Shown piece after piece: positions 45,048 to 54,839 of a stretch of DNA of 64,000 bases; the stretch's first letter is position 1; each line of letters opens with the position of its first letter. Origin of the DNA: Marinobacter orientalis (GTDB taxonomy: Bacteria; Pseudomonadota; Gammaproteobacteria; Pseudomonadales; Oleiphilaceae); the NCBI RefSeq assembly GCF_004792665.1, contig NZ_SRZX01000005.1:218046-282045 (forward strand), in the 5' to 3' direction. The position numbers were made by a program, and so were the translations under genes. Under the pieces are notes generated by a model. That model saw only the letters and a list, made by a program, of their open reading frames with translations, searched no databases and was not told the DNA's origin.

Positions 45048-48000
45048 ATGCTTGAACTTCGCGGCGCTCCTGCGCTTTCGCCTTTCCGCTCCCGCAAGCT
45101 GCATACCCGCATCCAGGAAATTGTTCCCGAGGTGGAGCACGTGTATGCCGAGTTCATGCACTTTACGGATCTTGAGTCCCCCCTCTCCGAATCGGACCAG
45201 GCTGTGCTCGATCGGCTGTTGACTTACGGCCCCAGTGTTCCTGCCGAAGAGCCCGACGGAGTGCTGTTTCTGGTTGTTCCGCGGCCCGGTACCCTTTCGC
45301 CGTGGTCCAGCAAGGCTACTGACATAGCCCATAACTGTGGGTTAAGGCAGATCCGGCGCATTGAGCGCGGCACAGCCTATTATATAAAGGCAAGTCGGAA
45401 ACTGGGACCTGCGCAAAGAGAGAAGATTGCCGCACTGCTCCACGACCGCATGACCCAGAAAGTGTTCCATGAGATGGGCGGGGCGGAGTTATTGTTCCAT
45501 ACCGATGAGCCGCGCACTCTTGATCGCATTCCGGTGCTTTCCGGCGGGCGTCAGGCTCTGGTGGATGCCAACCGCTCACTCGGTCTGGCGCTGGCAGAAG
45601 ACGAAATTGATTACCTGGTGAAATCTTTTTCGGATCTTGAACGGGACCCGACAGACGTTGAACTGATGATGTTTGCTCAGGCCAACTCGGAGCACTGTCG
45701 CCACAAGATTTTTAACGCCTCCTGGGATATTGACGGCGAGGGGCAGGAAAAATCCCTGTTTGCGATGATCCGCAATACCTTCGAAATGAACAGCGAGGGC
45801 GTGCTGTCTGCCTATAAGGACAACGCCTCGGTCATTGCCGGCAGCCGTGGTGGCCGTTTCTTCCCGGAGCCGGAATCCGGCGTGTATCGCTACCATGAAG
45901 AAGACATCCATATTCTGATGAAGGTGGAAACCCATAATCATCCCACGGCCATCGCCCCCGCCGCCGGTGCGGCAACCGGTTCCGGTGGCGAGATCCGTGA
46001 CGAGGGTGCGACCGGCCGCGGCTCCAAGCCCAAAGCAGGCCTGAGCGGATTTACGGTTTCCAACCTTAATCTCCCGGATGATCCCCAGCCCTGGGAACTG
46101 GGCTATGGCAAACCGGACAGAATTGCCTCCCCACTGGACATCATGATTGAAGGTCCCATCGGCGGTGCGGCTTTCAACAATGAATTCGGGCGCCCGAACC
46201 TGGCCGGTTATTTCCGGACGTTCGAGGAGCTGGTGCCGGGCGCCGCTGGCGAGGAAGTTCGGGGCTATCACAAGCCCATCATGATTGCCGGTGGTCTGGG
46301 TAACATTCGTGCCAATCATGTCGAGAAGGGTAACATTCCTGTCGGTGCCAGGCTGATTGTTCTTGGCGGGCCGTCCATGTTGATCGGTCTTGGTGGCGGC
46401 GCTGCTTCATCCATGGATTCCGGTTCCAGTCACGAGAACCTGGATTTTGCTTCGGTTCAGCGTGACAACCCGGAAATGGAACGTCGCTGCCAGGAAGTGA
46501 TTGACCGCTGCTGGCAGATGGGTGACGACAACCCGATCTGCTTTATCCACGATGTTGGCGCGGGCGGGCTGTCCAATGCCATGCCGGAGCTGGTGAAAGA
46601 CGGTGGTCGCGGCGGTCGCTTCGAACTGCGGGATATTCCCAGTGACGAGCCTGGCATGTCGCCCCTGGAAATCTGGTGCAACGAATCCCAGGAACGCTAT
46701 GTGATGGCCGTTGCGCCAGAGAATCTGGAGCAGTTCGATGCGCTCTGCCGCCGTGAGCGTTGCCCGTACGCAGTGATCGGCGAGGCTACCGAGACGCATC
46801 ATCTTGAGCTTGGCGACTCCTACTTCGATGATCGTCCGGTTGATCTTCCCATGGACGTTCTTTTCGGCAAGCCACCCCGGATGCACCGGAGCGTTTCCCG
46901 CTCCTCATTTACCAAGCCCATTTTTGACTCCACCAAAATCGATCTCCAGGAGGCGATCGGCCGTGTTCTCCGGCTGCCATCCGTGGGTTCGAAAAGTTTC
47001 CTGATTACCATTGGTGATCGCACCATCACCGGTCTGGTGGCCCGGGATCAGATGGCAGGGCCCTGGCAGGTCCCGGTCAGTGATGTGGCGGTTACCTCCT
47101 CATCGTTTGATGTGAAATCCGGCGAAGCCATGGCCATGGGTGAGCGCACACCGGTTGCGGTCATTGACGCCCCCGCGTCAGGCCGCATGGCAGTTGGTGA
47201 AGTTATAACCAACCTGGCTGCAGCACCCATAGCCCGTCTGTCGGACATTCGTTTATCTGCCAACTGGATGGCAGCAGCAGGTCATCCTGGCGAGGATGAA
47301 AACCTCTACGAAACGGTTCGAGCGGTGGGTATGGAGCTTTGCCCGGCATTGGGTATCACTATTCCGGTGGGCAAGGACTCCATGTCCATGAAGACCGTTT
47401 GGGAAGAGGACGGTGACAGCCCTGAGCAGAAGAGTGTGACTTCGCCCCTGTCGCTGATTATCAGTGGTTTCGCACCGGTGACCGATGTCGACAGAACCCT
47501 GACGCCGCAGCTCGTTACCGATGCAGGTGAGACAGATCTCATCCTGATTGATCTGGCGGCCGGCCAGAACCGCCTGGGAGGGTCCGCCCTGGCGCAGGTT
47601 TATCGGGAAATGGGTGCTGTGGCACCTGATCTGGACGACCCGGAAGATATCAAGGCGTTTTTTGCGGTTATCCAGGGACTCAATGAAGACGGCAAGTTGC
47701 TGGCCTACCATGATCGCTCCGATGGTGGTCTTTTTGTGACGCTGGCCGAGATGAGCTTTGCTGCGCGTTCCGGCATCGATATCAAACTGGATGGGCTGGC
47801 GGAGGATTCGTCCCAGTTCCCGCGCGAGCTTTTCAATGAAGAGCTGGGTGCAGTCATTCAGGTTCGGCGTGAAGAAACCGGTTTTGTGCTGCAGCAATTC
47901 TCCGGGGCTGGTCTTGGTGATCATACCTCCGTTATCGGTACTCTCAACGAGGATGACTGTATTCGTTATACTTTCGAAGGTAATGAGGTTATTGCCCGGC

Positions 48001-48959
48001 CGCGGGTAGAGCTACAGCGGCTGTGGGCTGAGACCAGTTACCGGGTGCAGTCGCTCCGTGATAACGCCGACTGTGCGCAGGACGAATTTGACAACCTCCT
48101 GGATGCCGATGATCCCGGCCTTCACGCCAAACTGACCTTTGACGTCAATGACAATATTTCCGCTCCCTATATCAACAAGGGCACGCGGCCGAGGATTGCG
48201 GTTCTGCGGGAGCAGGGTGTTAATGGCCAGGTCGAAATGGCCGCAGCTTTTGACCGCGCAGGGTTTGAGTCTGTTGATGTGCATATGAGTGACCTGTTGT
48301 CGGGCAGGGTGTCTCTGGAAGGCTTCAGCAGTCTGGTGGCCTGTGGCGGATTTTCCTACGGGGACGTGCTTGGTGCCGGAGAGGGGTGGGCCAAGTCCAT
48401 TCTGTTCAGTGACCGTGTTCGCGACCAGTTTGCTGCTTTCTTTAACCGGCAGGACACCCTGGCTCTTGGCGTCTGTAATGGCTGTCAGATGCTGTCCAAC
48501 CTTCACGAGTTAATTCCCGGTAGCGAGGGCTGGCCACGTTTTGTTCGCAATCAGTCAGAACAGTTTGAAGCCCGGCTGGTAATGGCGGAGGTGACATCAT
48601 CGCCTTCTGCGTTCCTGGAGGGCATGGTCGGGTCGAGAATGCCGATCGCGGTTGCTCATGGTGAGGGCAGGGTTGAGTTTGCCTCCGGCGCGTCGGCTGA
48701 ACAACTACGCGACAATGAGCTTGTTGCACTGCGCTACGTGGATAATCACGGTGGCGTCACCACGCGCTATCCCTATAACCCCAATGGTTCTGAAGCAGGT
48801 ATCACTGGTGTTACTACCAGAGATGGCCGGGTTACCGTCATGATGCCTCATCCTGAGAGAGTTTTCCGCACCTCTCAGCACTCCTGGCATCCACGAGAGT
48901 GGGGAGAGGATGCCCCCTGGATGCGTATGTTCCGTAACGCGAGGCGTTGGTTCGGTTAG
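45048..48959 (+). CDS. purL: Phosphoribosylformylglycinamidine synthase
   Basis: A 1303-residue single-chain PurL (large type), fourth step of purine synthesis. The N-terminal PurS-like region is followed by two AIR-synthase-type domains ([38 protein letters not shown]) and a C-terminal class I glutaminase with Cys at about 1142 ([13 protein letters not shown]) and the His/Glu pair in [10 protein letters not shown]. The ATG at 45048, beginning [14 protein letters not shown], matches the family start; a frame 28 codons longer has no support. Monocistronic, with its own terminator. Confidence 0.97.
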   Translation: MLELRGAPALSPFRSRKLHTRIQEIVPEVEHVYAEFMHFTDLESPLSESDQAVLDRLLTYGPSVPAEEPDGVLFLVVPRPGTLSPWSSKATDIAHNCGLRQIRRIERGTAYYIKASRKLGPAQREKIAALLHDRMTQKVFHEMGGAELLFHTDEPRTLDRIPVLSGGRQALVDANRSLGLALAEDEIDYLVKSFSDLERDPTDVELMMFAQANSEHCRHKIFNASWDIDGEGQEKSLFAMIRNTFEMNSEGVLSAYKDNASVIAGSRGGRFFPEPESGVYRYHEEDIHILMKVETHNHPTAIAPAAGAATGSGGEIRDEGATGRGSKPKAGLSGFTVSNLNLPDDPQPWELGYGKPDRIASPLDIMIEGPIGGAAFNNEFGRPNLAGYFRTFEELVPGAAGEEVRGYHKPIMIAGGLGNIRANHVEKGNIPVGARLIVLGGPSMLIGLGGGAASSMDSGSSHENLDFASVQRDNPEMERRCQEVIDRCWQMGDDNPICFIHDVGAGGLSNAMPELVKDGGRGGRFELRDIPSDEPGMSPLEIWCNESQERYVMAVAPENLEQFDALCRRERCPYAVIGEATETHHLELGDSYFDDRPVDLPMDVLFGKPPRMHRSVSRSSFTKPIFDSTKIDLQEAIGRVLRLPSVGSKSFLITIGDRTITGLVARDQMAGPWQVPVSDVAVTSSSFDVKSGEAMAMGERTPVAVIDAPASGRMAVGEVITNLAAAPIARLSDIRLSANWMAAAGHPGEDENLYETVRAVGMELCPALGITIPVGKDSMSMKTVWEEDGDSPEQKSVTSPLSLIISGFAPVTDVDRTLTPQLVTDAGETDLILIDLAAGQNRLGGSALAQVYREMGAVAPDLDDPEDIKAFFAVIQGLNEDGKLLAYHDRSDGGLFVTLAEMSFAARSGIDIKLDGLAEDSSQFPRELFNEELGAVIQVRREETGFVLQQFSGAGLGDHTSVIGTLNEDDCIRYTFEGNEVIARPRVELQRLWAETSYRVQSLRDNADCAQDEFDNLLDADDPGLHAKLTFDVNDNISAPYINKGTRPRIAVLREQGVNGQVEMAAAFDRAGFESVDVHMSDLLSGRVSLEGFSSLVACGGFSYGDVLGAGEGWAKSILFSDRVRDQFAAFFNRQDTLALGVCNGCQMLSNLHELIPGSEGWPRFVRNQSEQFEARLVMAEVTSSPSAFLEGMVGSRMPIAVAHGEGRVEFASGASAEQLRDNELVALRYVDNHGGVTTRYPYNPNGSEAGITGVTTRDGRVTVMMPHPERVFRTSQHSWHPREWGEDAPWMRMFRNARRWFG

Positions 48960-48976
48960 GCCCTGACCAGGGGTAG

Positions 48977-49030
48977 AAAAAGCCGGTCCGGATGCACCAG
49001 AGTGGTGATTTATCCGGAGCCGGCTTTTTT
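48977..49030 (+). terminator. Terminator after purL
   Basis: AAAAAGCCGG-T-CCGGAT and ATCCGG-A-GCCGGCTTTTTT form a long nearly perfect stem flanked by A and T runs, so it could stop transcription from either side. Confidence 0.9.
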
Positions 49031-49424
49031 CGTTTCCGCGCCTGGAAAGCTTAATGGTTTTCAAGGGAAATTTTTGTTTATAAGTGAGAAAATCCCCTTG
49101 ACTAAAATGGTTTATGCACATTTTTAAATCCTTTCTGTGCGTTCCGTGAACAAAGCGTTGGTTTAAGGCCCGCCTTTTGTTCAATGGCCATAAGTTTTTG
49201 ATAAATAAGGAGTTAATTAAGTAGGTGAATTTGTCGCCAATTTAACGGAAGGGCAGTCATTACAGGGGGTGAGGGCATGTTCCCAAAATCTTTCCCCAGA
49301 GTTATCCACAGATTCTGTGGGTAAGTAGCTAACTGCTTAATCTGTACATAAAATATGCGCATCGGACACATCGAAACCGGGGTTTTTGACCGTGCAAAAG
49401 GTCATGAAAGGGAGCTGACAGATT
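49031..49424. other. AT-rich intergenic region with DnaA-box-like sites
   Basis: About 390 bases without a gene. It holds TTATGCACA (49112-49120), TTATCCACA (49302-49310) and, inverted, TGTGGGTAA (49316-49324, TTACCCACA on the minus strand). The first two fit TTATNCACA exactly. The last two form a head-to-head pair around CAGATTC. No replication genes are nearby, so this is more likely a regulatory or DnaA-titrating site than an origin. Confidence 0.4.
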
Positions 49425-49736
49425 ATGTACAAGATGTGTTATTTCGTTCCGGAAAGTCATCTGGAGAGTACCAAAACCGCACTGTTTGAATCCGGCGCAG
49501 GCCGCATCGGAGACTATGACTGTTGCGCCTGGCAATGTAAGGGGCAAGGGCAGTTTCGCCCGCTTGACGGGAGCAGACCTTTCCTTGGTCAAGTGGGGGA
49601 GGTGGAGCGGGTGGAGGAGTTCCGTGTTGAGCTGGTCTGCGCGGACGAGCTTATCCGCGCTGCGGTACAGGCGCTGAAAGCATCACATCCCTATGAGGAG
49701 CCAGCTTACGAAGTGTTCCGCATGGAAGAGCTGTAG
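49425..49736 (+). CDS. NIF3-like C-terminal domain protein
   Basis: A 103-residue stand-alone version of the central/C-terminal domain of NIF3-family dinuclear-metal proteins (YqfO-like). It opens KMCYFVPESHLESTKTALFESGAG, contains GRIGDYDCCAW and ends ASHPYEEPAYEV, all hallmarks. The biochemical role is unknown. GGGAG precedes the ATG. Confidence 0.85.
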   Translation: MYKMCYFVPESHLESTKTALFESGAGRIGDYDCCAWQCKGQGQFRPLDGSRPFLGQVGEVERVEEFRVELVCADELIRAAVQALKASHPYEEPAYEVFRMEEL

Positions 49737-49739
49737 TAT

Positions 49740-50291
49740 TTATTGACCGTGGGGTTTCATGCGATAGCGTATGTCATCCACGTGCACCGGGAAATGTTCG
49801 TTCTGAACATCTTCCAGGTAAAGCTCCAGAGTGCGACGCACGGTCGGGAATGACAACTCATCCCACGGGATGTCCTCCAGGGCAAACAATCTGGTTTCAA
49901 GGGACTCTTCGCCGGCGCCAAAGTTCTCGCTGGTAAGCGTTGCCCGGTAAAACATGTGAACCTGGTCAATATGGGGAACGTGGATAATGGTGTAGAGATT
50001 GTCCACCGTAACTTCGGCAAGCGCTTCTTCCCGGGTTTCCCGGGTAGCGGCTTCAAGTGTGGTTTCCGAGTTTTCCATGAATCCCGCAGGTAGTGTCCAG
50101 TAGCCGTAGCGTGGTTCGATGGCCCGGCGGCACAGCAAGACCTGCCCCTGCCAGACGGGAACGGTTCCCGCGACAATCCGGGGATTCTGGTAGTGTATGG
50201 TTTCGCAGTTGACGCATACATAACGGTGACGGTTATCGCCCTCGGGGACGCGCTGTTCGACAGGGTGGCCGCAGGTACTGCAGTATTTCAT
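49740..50291 (-). CDS. Nudix hydrolase with zinc-ribbon N-terminus
   Basis: A 183-residue protein. The N-terminal CSTCGHP...CVNC is a four-Cys zinc ribbon, followed by NPRIVAGTVPVW and the Nudix box (from GFMENSETTLEA through ATRETREEALAEV, about residues 65-90). It resembles NADH pyrophosphatase-like or ADP-ribose-type Nudix enzymes. The ATG at 50291 has GGTG upstream; a GTG three codons earlier is possible. Confidence 0.88.
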   Translation of the reverse strand: MKYCSTCGHPVEQRVPEGDNRHRYVCVNCETIHYQNPRIVAGTVPVWQGQVLLCRRAIEPRYGYWTLPAGFMENSETTLEAATRETREEALAEVTVDNLYTIIHVPHIDQVHMFYRATLTSENFGAGEESLETRLFALEDIPWDELSFPTVRRTLELYLEDVQNEHFPVHVDDIRYRMKPHGQ

Positions 50292-50390
50292 TCGTTTCAC
50301 CGTATACTGGACAATTGTGTGGTGGCAGGTGTAACTATCGGTGCTGCCGGCGTCTCATTCAATAGTCAGATCGAAAAACGGAGCTGTGTT

Positions 50391-50978
50391 TTGCGCGATC
50401 TTCTTTCCGAACGCCTCTCAGGTTATGTTCCCCGCTTGTTAACGCTCGACTATCCCGAGGCTGGCGTGCTGGTTCCGGTGACCGATGACCGGGGCAATCC
50501 TGAAATTGTGTTTACCCTCAGGTCTGAAAACCTGAGCACTCACCGGGGCCAGGTATCTTTCCCTGGAGGGCGACGTGATCCGGAGGACAAATCCATTGCC
50601 GACACTGCTCTGCGGGAAACCCATGAAGAAATCGGACTGCCTCCGGAAAAGGTGCAGTTAATTGCACCGCTCAGCCAGGTTATGTCACTGCATCAGATTC
50701 TCGTTACTCCGTACGTTGGTGTCATACCCCGCGATCACCCGCTGACCGCAAATCCTGCTGAAATCGAAAGTATATTCAGGGTCCCTGTCGAATTCTTCCT
50801 GGAAGACAAACGCCATCGCACCGACCCGTTGAATTTTCTCAATAATACATTTTACGTGCCCTGTTATCGCTGGGGCCGGTATCAGATTTGGGGATTGTCC
50901 GCCGTTGTGCTGGTCGATTTCCTGAACGCGGTATACGACGCCGGCATCGACCTGCTTGAGCCCCCTGCCGGGAGCTGA
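50391..50978 (+). CDS. CoA pyrophosphatase-type Nudix hydrolase
   Basis: A 195-residue protein of the NudL/YeaB group that cleaves CoA and acyl-CoA to phosphopantetheine and ADP. AGVLVPVTDDRG and RSENLSTHRGQVSFPGG are the CoA-specific block, running into the Nudix box GRRDPEDKSIADTALRETHE. The start is TTG at 50391, with GGAG 7 bases upstream; longer frames run into the divergent Nudix gene. It is divergently transcribed from that gene. Confidence 0.86.
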   Translation: MRDLLSERLSGYVPRLLTLDYPEAGVLVPVTDDRGNPEIVFTLRSENLSTHRGQVSFPGGRRDPEDKSIADTALRETHEEIGLPPEKVQLIAPLSQVMSLHQILVTPYVGVIPRDHPLTANPAEIESIFRVPVEFFLEDKRHRTDPLNFLNNTFYVPCYRWGRYQIWGLSAVVLVDFLNAVYDAGIDLLEPPAGS

Positions 50979-51127
50979 TTCCCTCAGCTGATCTCCTCAC
51001 CTCAATTCCCAGTCATCGGTTCTGTTCATCCGGGGCCGGTTTACCCCTGATTTCTATGGCTTACCTCGCTTCAGCCGTTCCGGCAGGAGCGAGGTCGTGC
51101 CGGTCTGTGCTCAAAAAACGCAAAAAT

Positions 51128-51143
51128 TTAGACTAAAGTCTAA
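51128..51143. promoter_or_regulatory. Operator-like palindrome upstream of the GntR-type regulator
   Basis: TTAGAC-TAAA-GTCTAA, a 6-bp perfect inverted repeat about 85 bases before the regulator's ATG. A dimeric GntR-type protein could use it for autoregulation. Related bases occur upstream of the acyl-CoA reductase. Confidence 0.5.
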
Positions 51144-51226
51144 TGTTTTTGGCGAAGCATCAGGTATTACATGGTGAATACTGTATGCAAACGAGAGCCA
51201 GGGAGCTGCATCGTGGGGTTTGATCA

Positions 51227-51919
51227 ATGAAGAAAATCCAGGCCGAGAAGAACCTGCCAGAGCTGATATACGACTCGGTAGTCAATGCCATCGTTGAAGG
51301 TTTGCTGAAGCCCGGGGAGCGGGTTACCCAGGAAAGCCTGGCCGAGAGGTTGGATGTCTCACGGCTGCCTGTGAGCCAGGCCATGCAGCGTCTTCGCGAT
51401 GATGGCTTCCTGTCGGCTGTCGGACGCAGGGGCCTGATGGTTTCGGTGCTTGATGAGAACTTCGTGGCGCAGTTGTACGAGTTCCGGTGCGGAATTGACC
51501 TGGTCAGCGCCGGGCTGGCCGCCCAGAGGGTGGATGCAGGAGCACGGAAGCGTGGCAAGGACATCATCGATGAAGGGCGCGCAGCCGGGAAGGCCCGTGA
51601 CCTACCCGCTCTGATAGACGCTGACATGCGCTTTCACGGCTTCATCTACGAGCTGGCGGGAAACACGTTCATCCTGGATTCAATGGAGGCCCATTGGAAC
51701 CATGTAAGGCGTGTCATGAGTGACATCCTCATTGTCGAGAAAAACCAGCAACAGATCTGGGAAGAGCACGCGGCAATACTGGATGCAGTTCTGGCCAGTG
51801 ACGTGCGGACTGCTGAAACGCTTGCGAGGCAACATGTGGAAACCGCATCGAAGTGGCTTCAGCAAGAAATAAAAGACTCTCGTGAACCGCTGAAAAGAAG
51901 CGGTAGCGCGATTATTTAA
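51227..51919 (+). CDS. GntR-family regulator with FCD-type ligand domain
   Basis: A 230-residue transcription regulator. The N-terminal winged helix-turn-helix (IVEGLLKPGERVTQESLAERLD, VSRLPVSQAMQRLRDDG) is followed by an all-helical FCD effector domain at about 85-215 with metal-type residues (DADMRFHGFIYELAGN, HAAILDAVLASD). These proteins repress catabolic operons until a carboxylate or CoA-ester ligand binds. It is the first gene of the mutase cluster, 15 bases before the B12-binding subunit, and probably controls it. Confidence 0.88.
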   Translation: MKKIQAEKNLPELIYDSVVNAIVEGLLKPGERVTQESLAERLDVSRLPVSQAMQRLRDDGFLSAVGRRGLMVSVLDENFVAQLYEFRCGIDLVSAGLAAQRVDAGARKRGKDIIDEGRAAGKARDLPALIDADMRFHGFIYELAGNTFILDSMEAHWNHVRRVMSDILIVEKNQQQIWEEHAAILDAVLASDVRTAETLARQHVETASKWLQQEIKDSREPLKRSGSAII

Positions 51920-51934
51920 TCCAAGGAGAATGCG

Positions 51935-52360
51935 ATGCAAAACAATGACAATAGCGCTGCGGTAATTCGGGTAATGTTGGCAAAGATCGGTCTGGACGGC
52001 CACGACAGAGGCATAAAGGTTGTCGCACGTGCGCTCCGGGATGCCGGCATGGATGTGGTCTATACCGGACTGCATCGCACGCCCGAGGAGGTCGTGGATG
52101 CGGCTATCCAGGAAGATGTGGATATCCTGGGCATCAGCCTGCTCTCAGGTGCGCACATGCACATTTTCCCCAAGGTACTGGAGCTCCTGAAAGCCAAGGA
52201 AGCGGAAGACATGATCGTTGCCGGTGGCGGGGTTATTCCGGACGACGATGTCAAAGAGCTCTACCAGATGGGCGTTGACAAGATTCTGCTACAGGACACT
52301 CCTCCCCAGGAAATCATTGACTCGTTCCGGCAACTGGTCGCAGAGCGTGGTGCCCGGTAA
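51935..52360 (+). CDS. hcmB: Acyl-CoA mutase small subunit (cobalamin-binding), 2-hydroxyisobutyryl-CoA mutase type
   Basis: A 141-residue B12-binding protein. KIGLDGHDRGIKVVARAL holds the DxHxxG motif (Asp21, His23, Gly26) that supplies the lower-face cobalt ligand. LSGAHMHIFP and AGGGVIPDDDVKEL are the further nucleotide-tail contacts of the Rossmann-like fold. Separate small subunits of this size occur in isobutyryl- and 2-hydroxyisobutyryl-CoA mutases, whereas classical methylmalonyl-CoA mutase is fused. The large-subunit residues favour the hydroxyisobutyryl type. Confidence 0.85.
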   Translation: MQNNDNSAAVIRVMLAKIGLDGHDRGIKVVARALRDAGMDVVYTGLHRTPEEVVDAAIQEDVDILGISLLSGAHMHIFPKVLELLKAKEAEDMIVAGGGVIPDDDVKELYQMGVDKILLQDTPPQEIIDSFRQLVAERGAR

Positions 52361-52436
52361 CGCCGGCACCATGCCGGCCGGGCGGCCGTGACAGATTTCC
52401 TAAGACGACAACCAATAACAATATCAGGAGTCTCCG

Positions 52437-53858
52437 ATGGAAGAGTGGAATTTTCCCCCTAATTACAACAACGACTATTTTCCGGATCCGAACAGCCCCT
52501 ACTGGTTTCGGGACCGGGAAACCATGGCCCCGGAAAAGCGTGACGAGCTCATTGTTGCCCGTATCCGCGAGGTGATGGCCTATGCTTACGATCACTCGCC
52601 GTTTTACCAGCGCAAATGGGACGAGGCCGGTATAAAGGCCAGTGACATTCGCAGCCTTGCCGACTTCGAAGCAGTTCCTGTTGTCACCAAGCAGGAGCTG
52701 CGGGATTCCCAGGCGAAAAATCCGCCATTCGGGGACTACCTCTGCTGCCCTGAAAGCGACATACACCACATCCATGGTACGTCAGGCACGACCGGCCGGC
52801 CCACAGCGTTCGGTATTTCCCGCCGTGACTGGGACACCATCGCCAACAACCACGCCCGGATCATGTGGGGTATGGGTCTGCGGCCGGGGGACACGGTGTT
52901 TGTAGCTGCCATCCTGAGCCTTTACATGGGGTCCTGGGGCGCGTTGATTGGCGCCGAAAGGCTGGGTTGCAAAGCCTTCCCCTTTGGCGCCGGCGCTCCC
53001 GGGATGACAGCGCGAGCGGTCACCTGGCTGGGAATGATGAAGCCCGCCGGCCTATACTCCACGCCGTCGTATGCGCTGAGGCTTGCGGAAGTGGCCCGTG
53101 AGGAAGGAGTGAATCCCAGGGAGTTCGGAATCAAGGTTCTGTTCTTTTCCGGTGAGCCCGGCGGGTCCATTCCGTCTATTCGTGACAAGATCCAGGATAT
53201 CTACGGGGCGAAGGTGGTTGATTGCGGGACCATGGCCGAACTGACGCCATGGATGCACGCCTCCGGCAGCGCCGACACCGAGGGTATGCTGCTGTGGCAG
53301 GACATCGTCTACACCGAAGTGGCGGACCCGAATACCCATCGGCGCGTCCCCTATGGCGAGCAGGGCACCCCGATCTACACCCACCTGGAGCGGACTTCCC
53401 AGCCGATGATCCGCATGATCTCCGGCGACCTGACCCACTGGGTAATGGAAGACAATCCCTGTGGCCGCACCTATCCGAGGCTGCCAAAAGGCATCTACGG
53501 GCGGATCGACGATATGTTCCAGATCCGCGGCGAGAACGTGTACCCCAGTGCAATCGCTGAAATTCTTGAAGGCCTCGCCGGTTACGGCGGTGAGCACCGG
53601 ATTATCATTTCACGGAGTGGCTCGATGGATGAGCTGGCCGTGCAGGCGGAGTTTGACCAGAAGGTCGCGGACAAGGGCCCGGATGCGGTCAGGGAGCTTG
53701 GAGAACGGGCGGAGGCAGAGTTCAGCCGGGTGCTGGGCGTGCGCGCCCGCGTTGAAATGGTCGAGCCGGACACCTTCCCGCGCACCGACTTCAAGGCGCA
53801 GCGTGTCGTTGACGACCGGGACCTTTACCAGAGCCTTCACCAGAAGCGAGGAGGTTAA
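52437..53858 (+). CDS. hcl: PaaK-like acyl-CoA ligase, probably 2-hydroxyisobutyrate-CoA ligase
   Basis: A 473-residue AMP-forming ligase of the phenylacetate-CoA ligase class. The P-loop-like HGTSGTTGRPTAF is at residues 113-125. YSTPSYALRLAEVARE, VDCGTMAELTPWMH and MISGDLTHW follow, then GRIDDMFQIRGENVYPSAI. As I recall, it is close to the ligase of the 2-hydroxyisobutyrate cluster in Aquincola, including the opening MEEWNFP. It would make the CoA ester used by the mutase. The gene lies between the small and large mutase subunits, as expected for a dedicated pathway. A GCCGGC hairpin (52362-52378) precedes it. Confidence 0.82.
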   Translation: MEEWNFPPNYNNDYFPDPNSPYWFRDRETMAPEKRDELIVARIREVMAYAYDHSPFYQRKWDEAGIKASDIRSLADFEAVPVVTKQELRDSQAKNPPFGDYLCCPESDIHHIHGTSGTTGRPTAFGISRRDWDTIANNHARIMWGMGLRPGDTVFVAAILSLYMGSWGALIGAERLGCKAFPFGAGAPGMTARAVTWLGMMKPAGLYSTPSYALRLAEVAREEGVNPREFGIKVLFFSGEPGGSIPSIRDKIQDIYGAKVVDCGTMAELTPWMHASGSADTEGMLLWQDIVYTEVADPNTHRRVPYGEQGTPIYTHLERTSQPMIRMISGDLTHWVMEDNPCGRTYPRLPKGIYGRIDDMFQIRGENVYPSAIAEILEGLAGYGGEHRIIISRSGSMDELAVQAEFDQKVADKGPDAVRELGERAEAEFSRVLGVRARVEMVEPDTFPRTDFKAQRVVDDRDLYQSLHQKRGG

Positions 53859-54839
53859 ATGATTAACCGCATACCTTCCATGGAGCTGGCGGAACGGGTT
53901 CGGGAAGGACACCTCCGTGCCATAGCCAGGCTGATTACGCGGGTTGAGAGTGGTGGCGACCCGGAAGTGCGCCAGGCTCTGGCCGAGCTCTACAAGAGTA
54001 CCGGCCGCGCCCATGTGGTGGGCATTACCGGTGTGCCGGGAGCGGGGAAGTCGACCCTGGTCACACAGCTGGTCCATGAATACAGGGCAAGTGGCCGCAC
54101 CGTGGGTGTCGTTGCCATCGATCCTTCCAGCCCGTTTTCCGGTGGCGCCATTCTTGGTGATCGTATCCGTATGGGAGACCTGGTTTCCGACCCCGGGGTG
54201 TTCATTCGCAGTATGGCAACCCGGGGAACCCTGGGTGGCCTGGCCAGACCGGCTCTGGATGCGGTCGACCTGCTGGACGCCGGAGGGTTCGATGTGGTCC
54301 TGATCGAGACGGTCGGGGTGGGGCAGGACGAAGTCGATATCGTGCGTGCGGCACACACCACGGTGGTTGTAAACGCGCCCGGTCTGGGTGACGACGTCCA
54401 GGCCATCAAGGCGGGGGTGCTGGAGATTGCCGATGTCCATGTGGTGAGCAAGGCCGACCGGCCGGATTCCAACAAGACCATCCAGGAGCTCAAGGCCATG
54501 CTGATGATGAGCCTGGAGCCGGGTGAAGGCATCTGGCGGGTACCGGTGGTGCCCACCAGCTCTGAAAAACATACCGGTTTCGGCGAGTTGATGGCCGCAA
54601 TTGACCGCCACTCGGAGCACCTGGAACGAAGTGGTGAAATCACTGAACGGCGACGCCAGATTGCGCTGACCCGGGTGGTGAAAGTGGCCGAAGAGATCGT
54701 CCGGGACAATTTTGCACGTGACAGCAGGTCGCAAACCGAAGAGCTGCTCAAAAAGGTTACCCAACGCGAACTGGATCCCCATGGAGCCGCGGTGACCTTG
54801 TTAAAAGCCATGAAGGAGACGATTCATGAATCACACTGA
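53859..54839 (+). CDS. meaH: MeaB/ArgK-type GTPase, mutase chaperone
   Basis: A 326-residue G3E GTPase that loads adenosylcobalamin on acyl-CoA mutases and protects them from inactivation. The Walker A GVPGAGKST is at residues 58-66, then IDPSSPFSGGAILGDRIRM (metal and switch regions), ETVGVGQDEVDI, and VVSKADRPDSNK in place of NKxD. AGGAGG lies just before the ATG. It directly abuts the ligase stop and overlaps the mutase start by 14 bases, a tightly coupled order. Confidence 0.9.
   Translation: MINRIPSMELAERVREGHLRAIARLITRVESGGDPEVRQALAELYKSTGRAHVVGITGVPGAGKSTLVTQLVHEYRASGRTVGVVAIDPSSPFSGGAILGDRIRMGDLVSDPGVFIRSMATRGTLGGLARPALDAVDLLDAGGFDVVLIETVGVGQDEVDIVRAAHTTVVVNAPGLGDDVQAIKAGVLEIADVHVVSKADRPDSNKTIQELKAMLMMSLEPGEGIWRVPVVPTSSEKHTGFGELMAAIDRHSEHLERSGEITERRRQIALTRVVKVAEEIVRDNFARDSRSQTEELLKKVTQRELDPHGAAVTLLKAMKETIHESH

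Noticed and set aside
49031..49424. Chromosomal replication origin
   Set aside because: Two or three DnaA-like boxes but no dnaA, rpmH, gidA or parAB genes nearby and no array of AT-rich 13-mers.
53610..54782. 390-codon frame antisense to the ligase and MeaB-type GTPase genes
   Set aside because: Spans two conserved genes on the other strand; its His/Gln/Arg-rich composition is typical of shadow frames.
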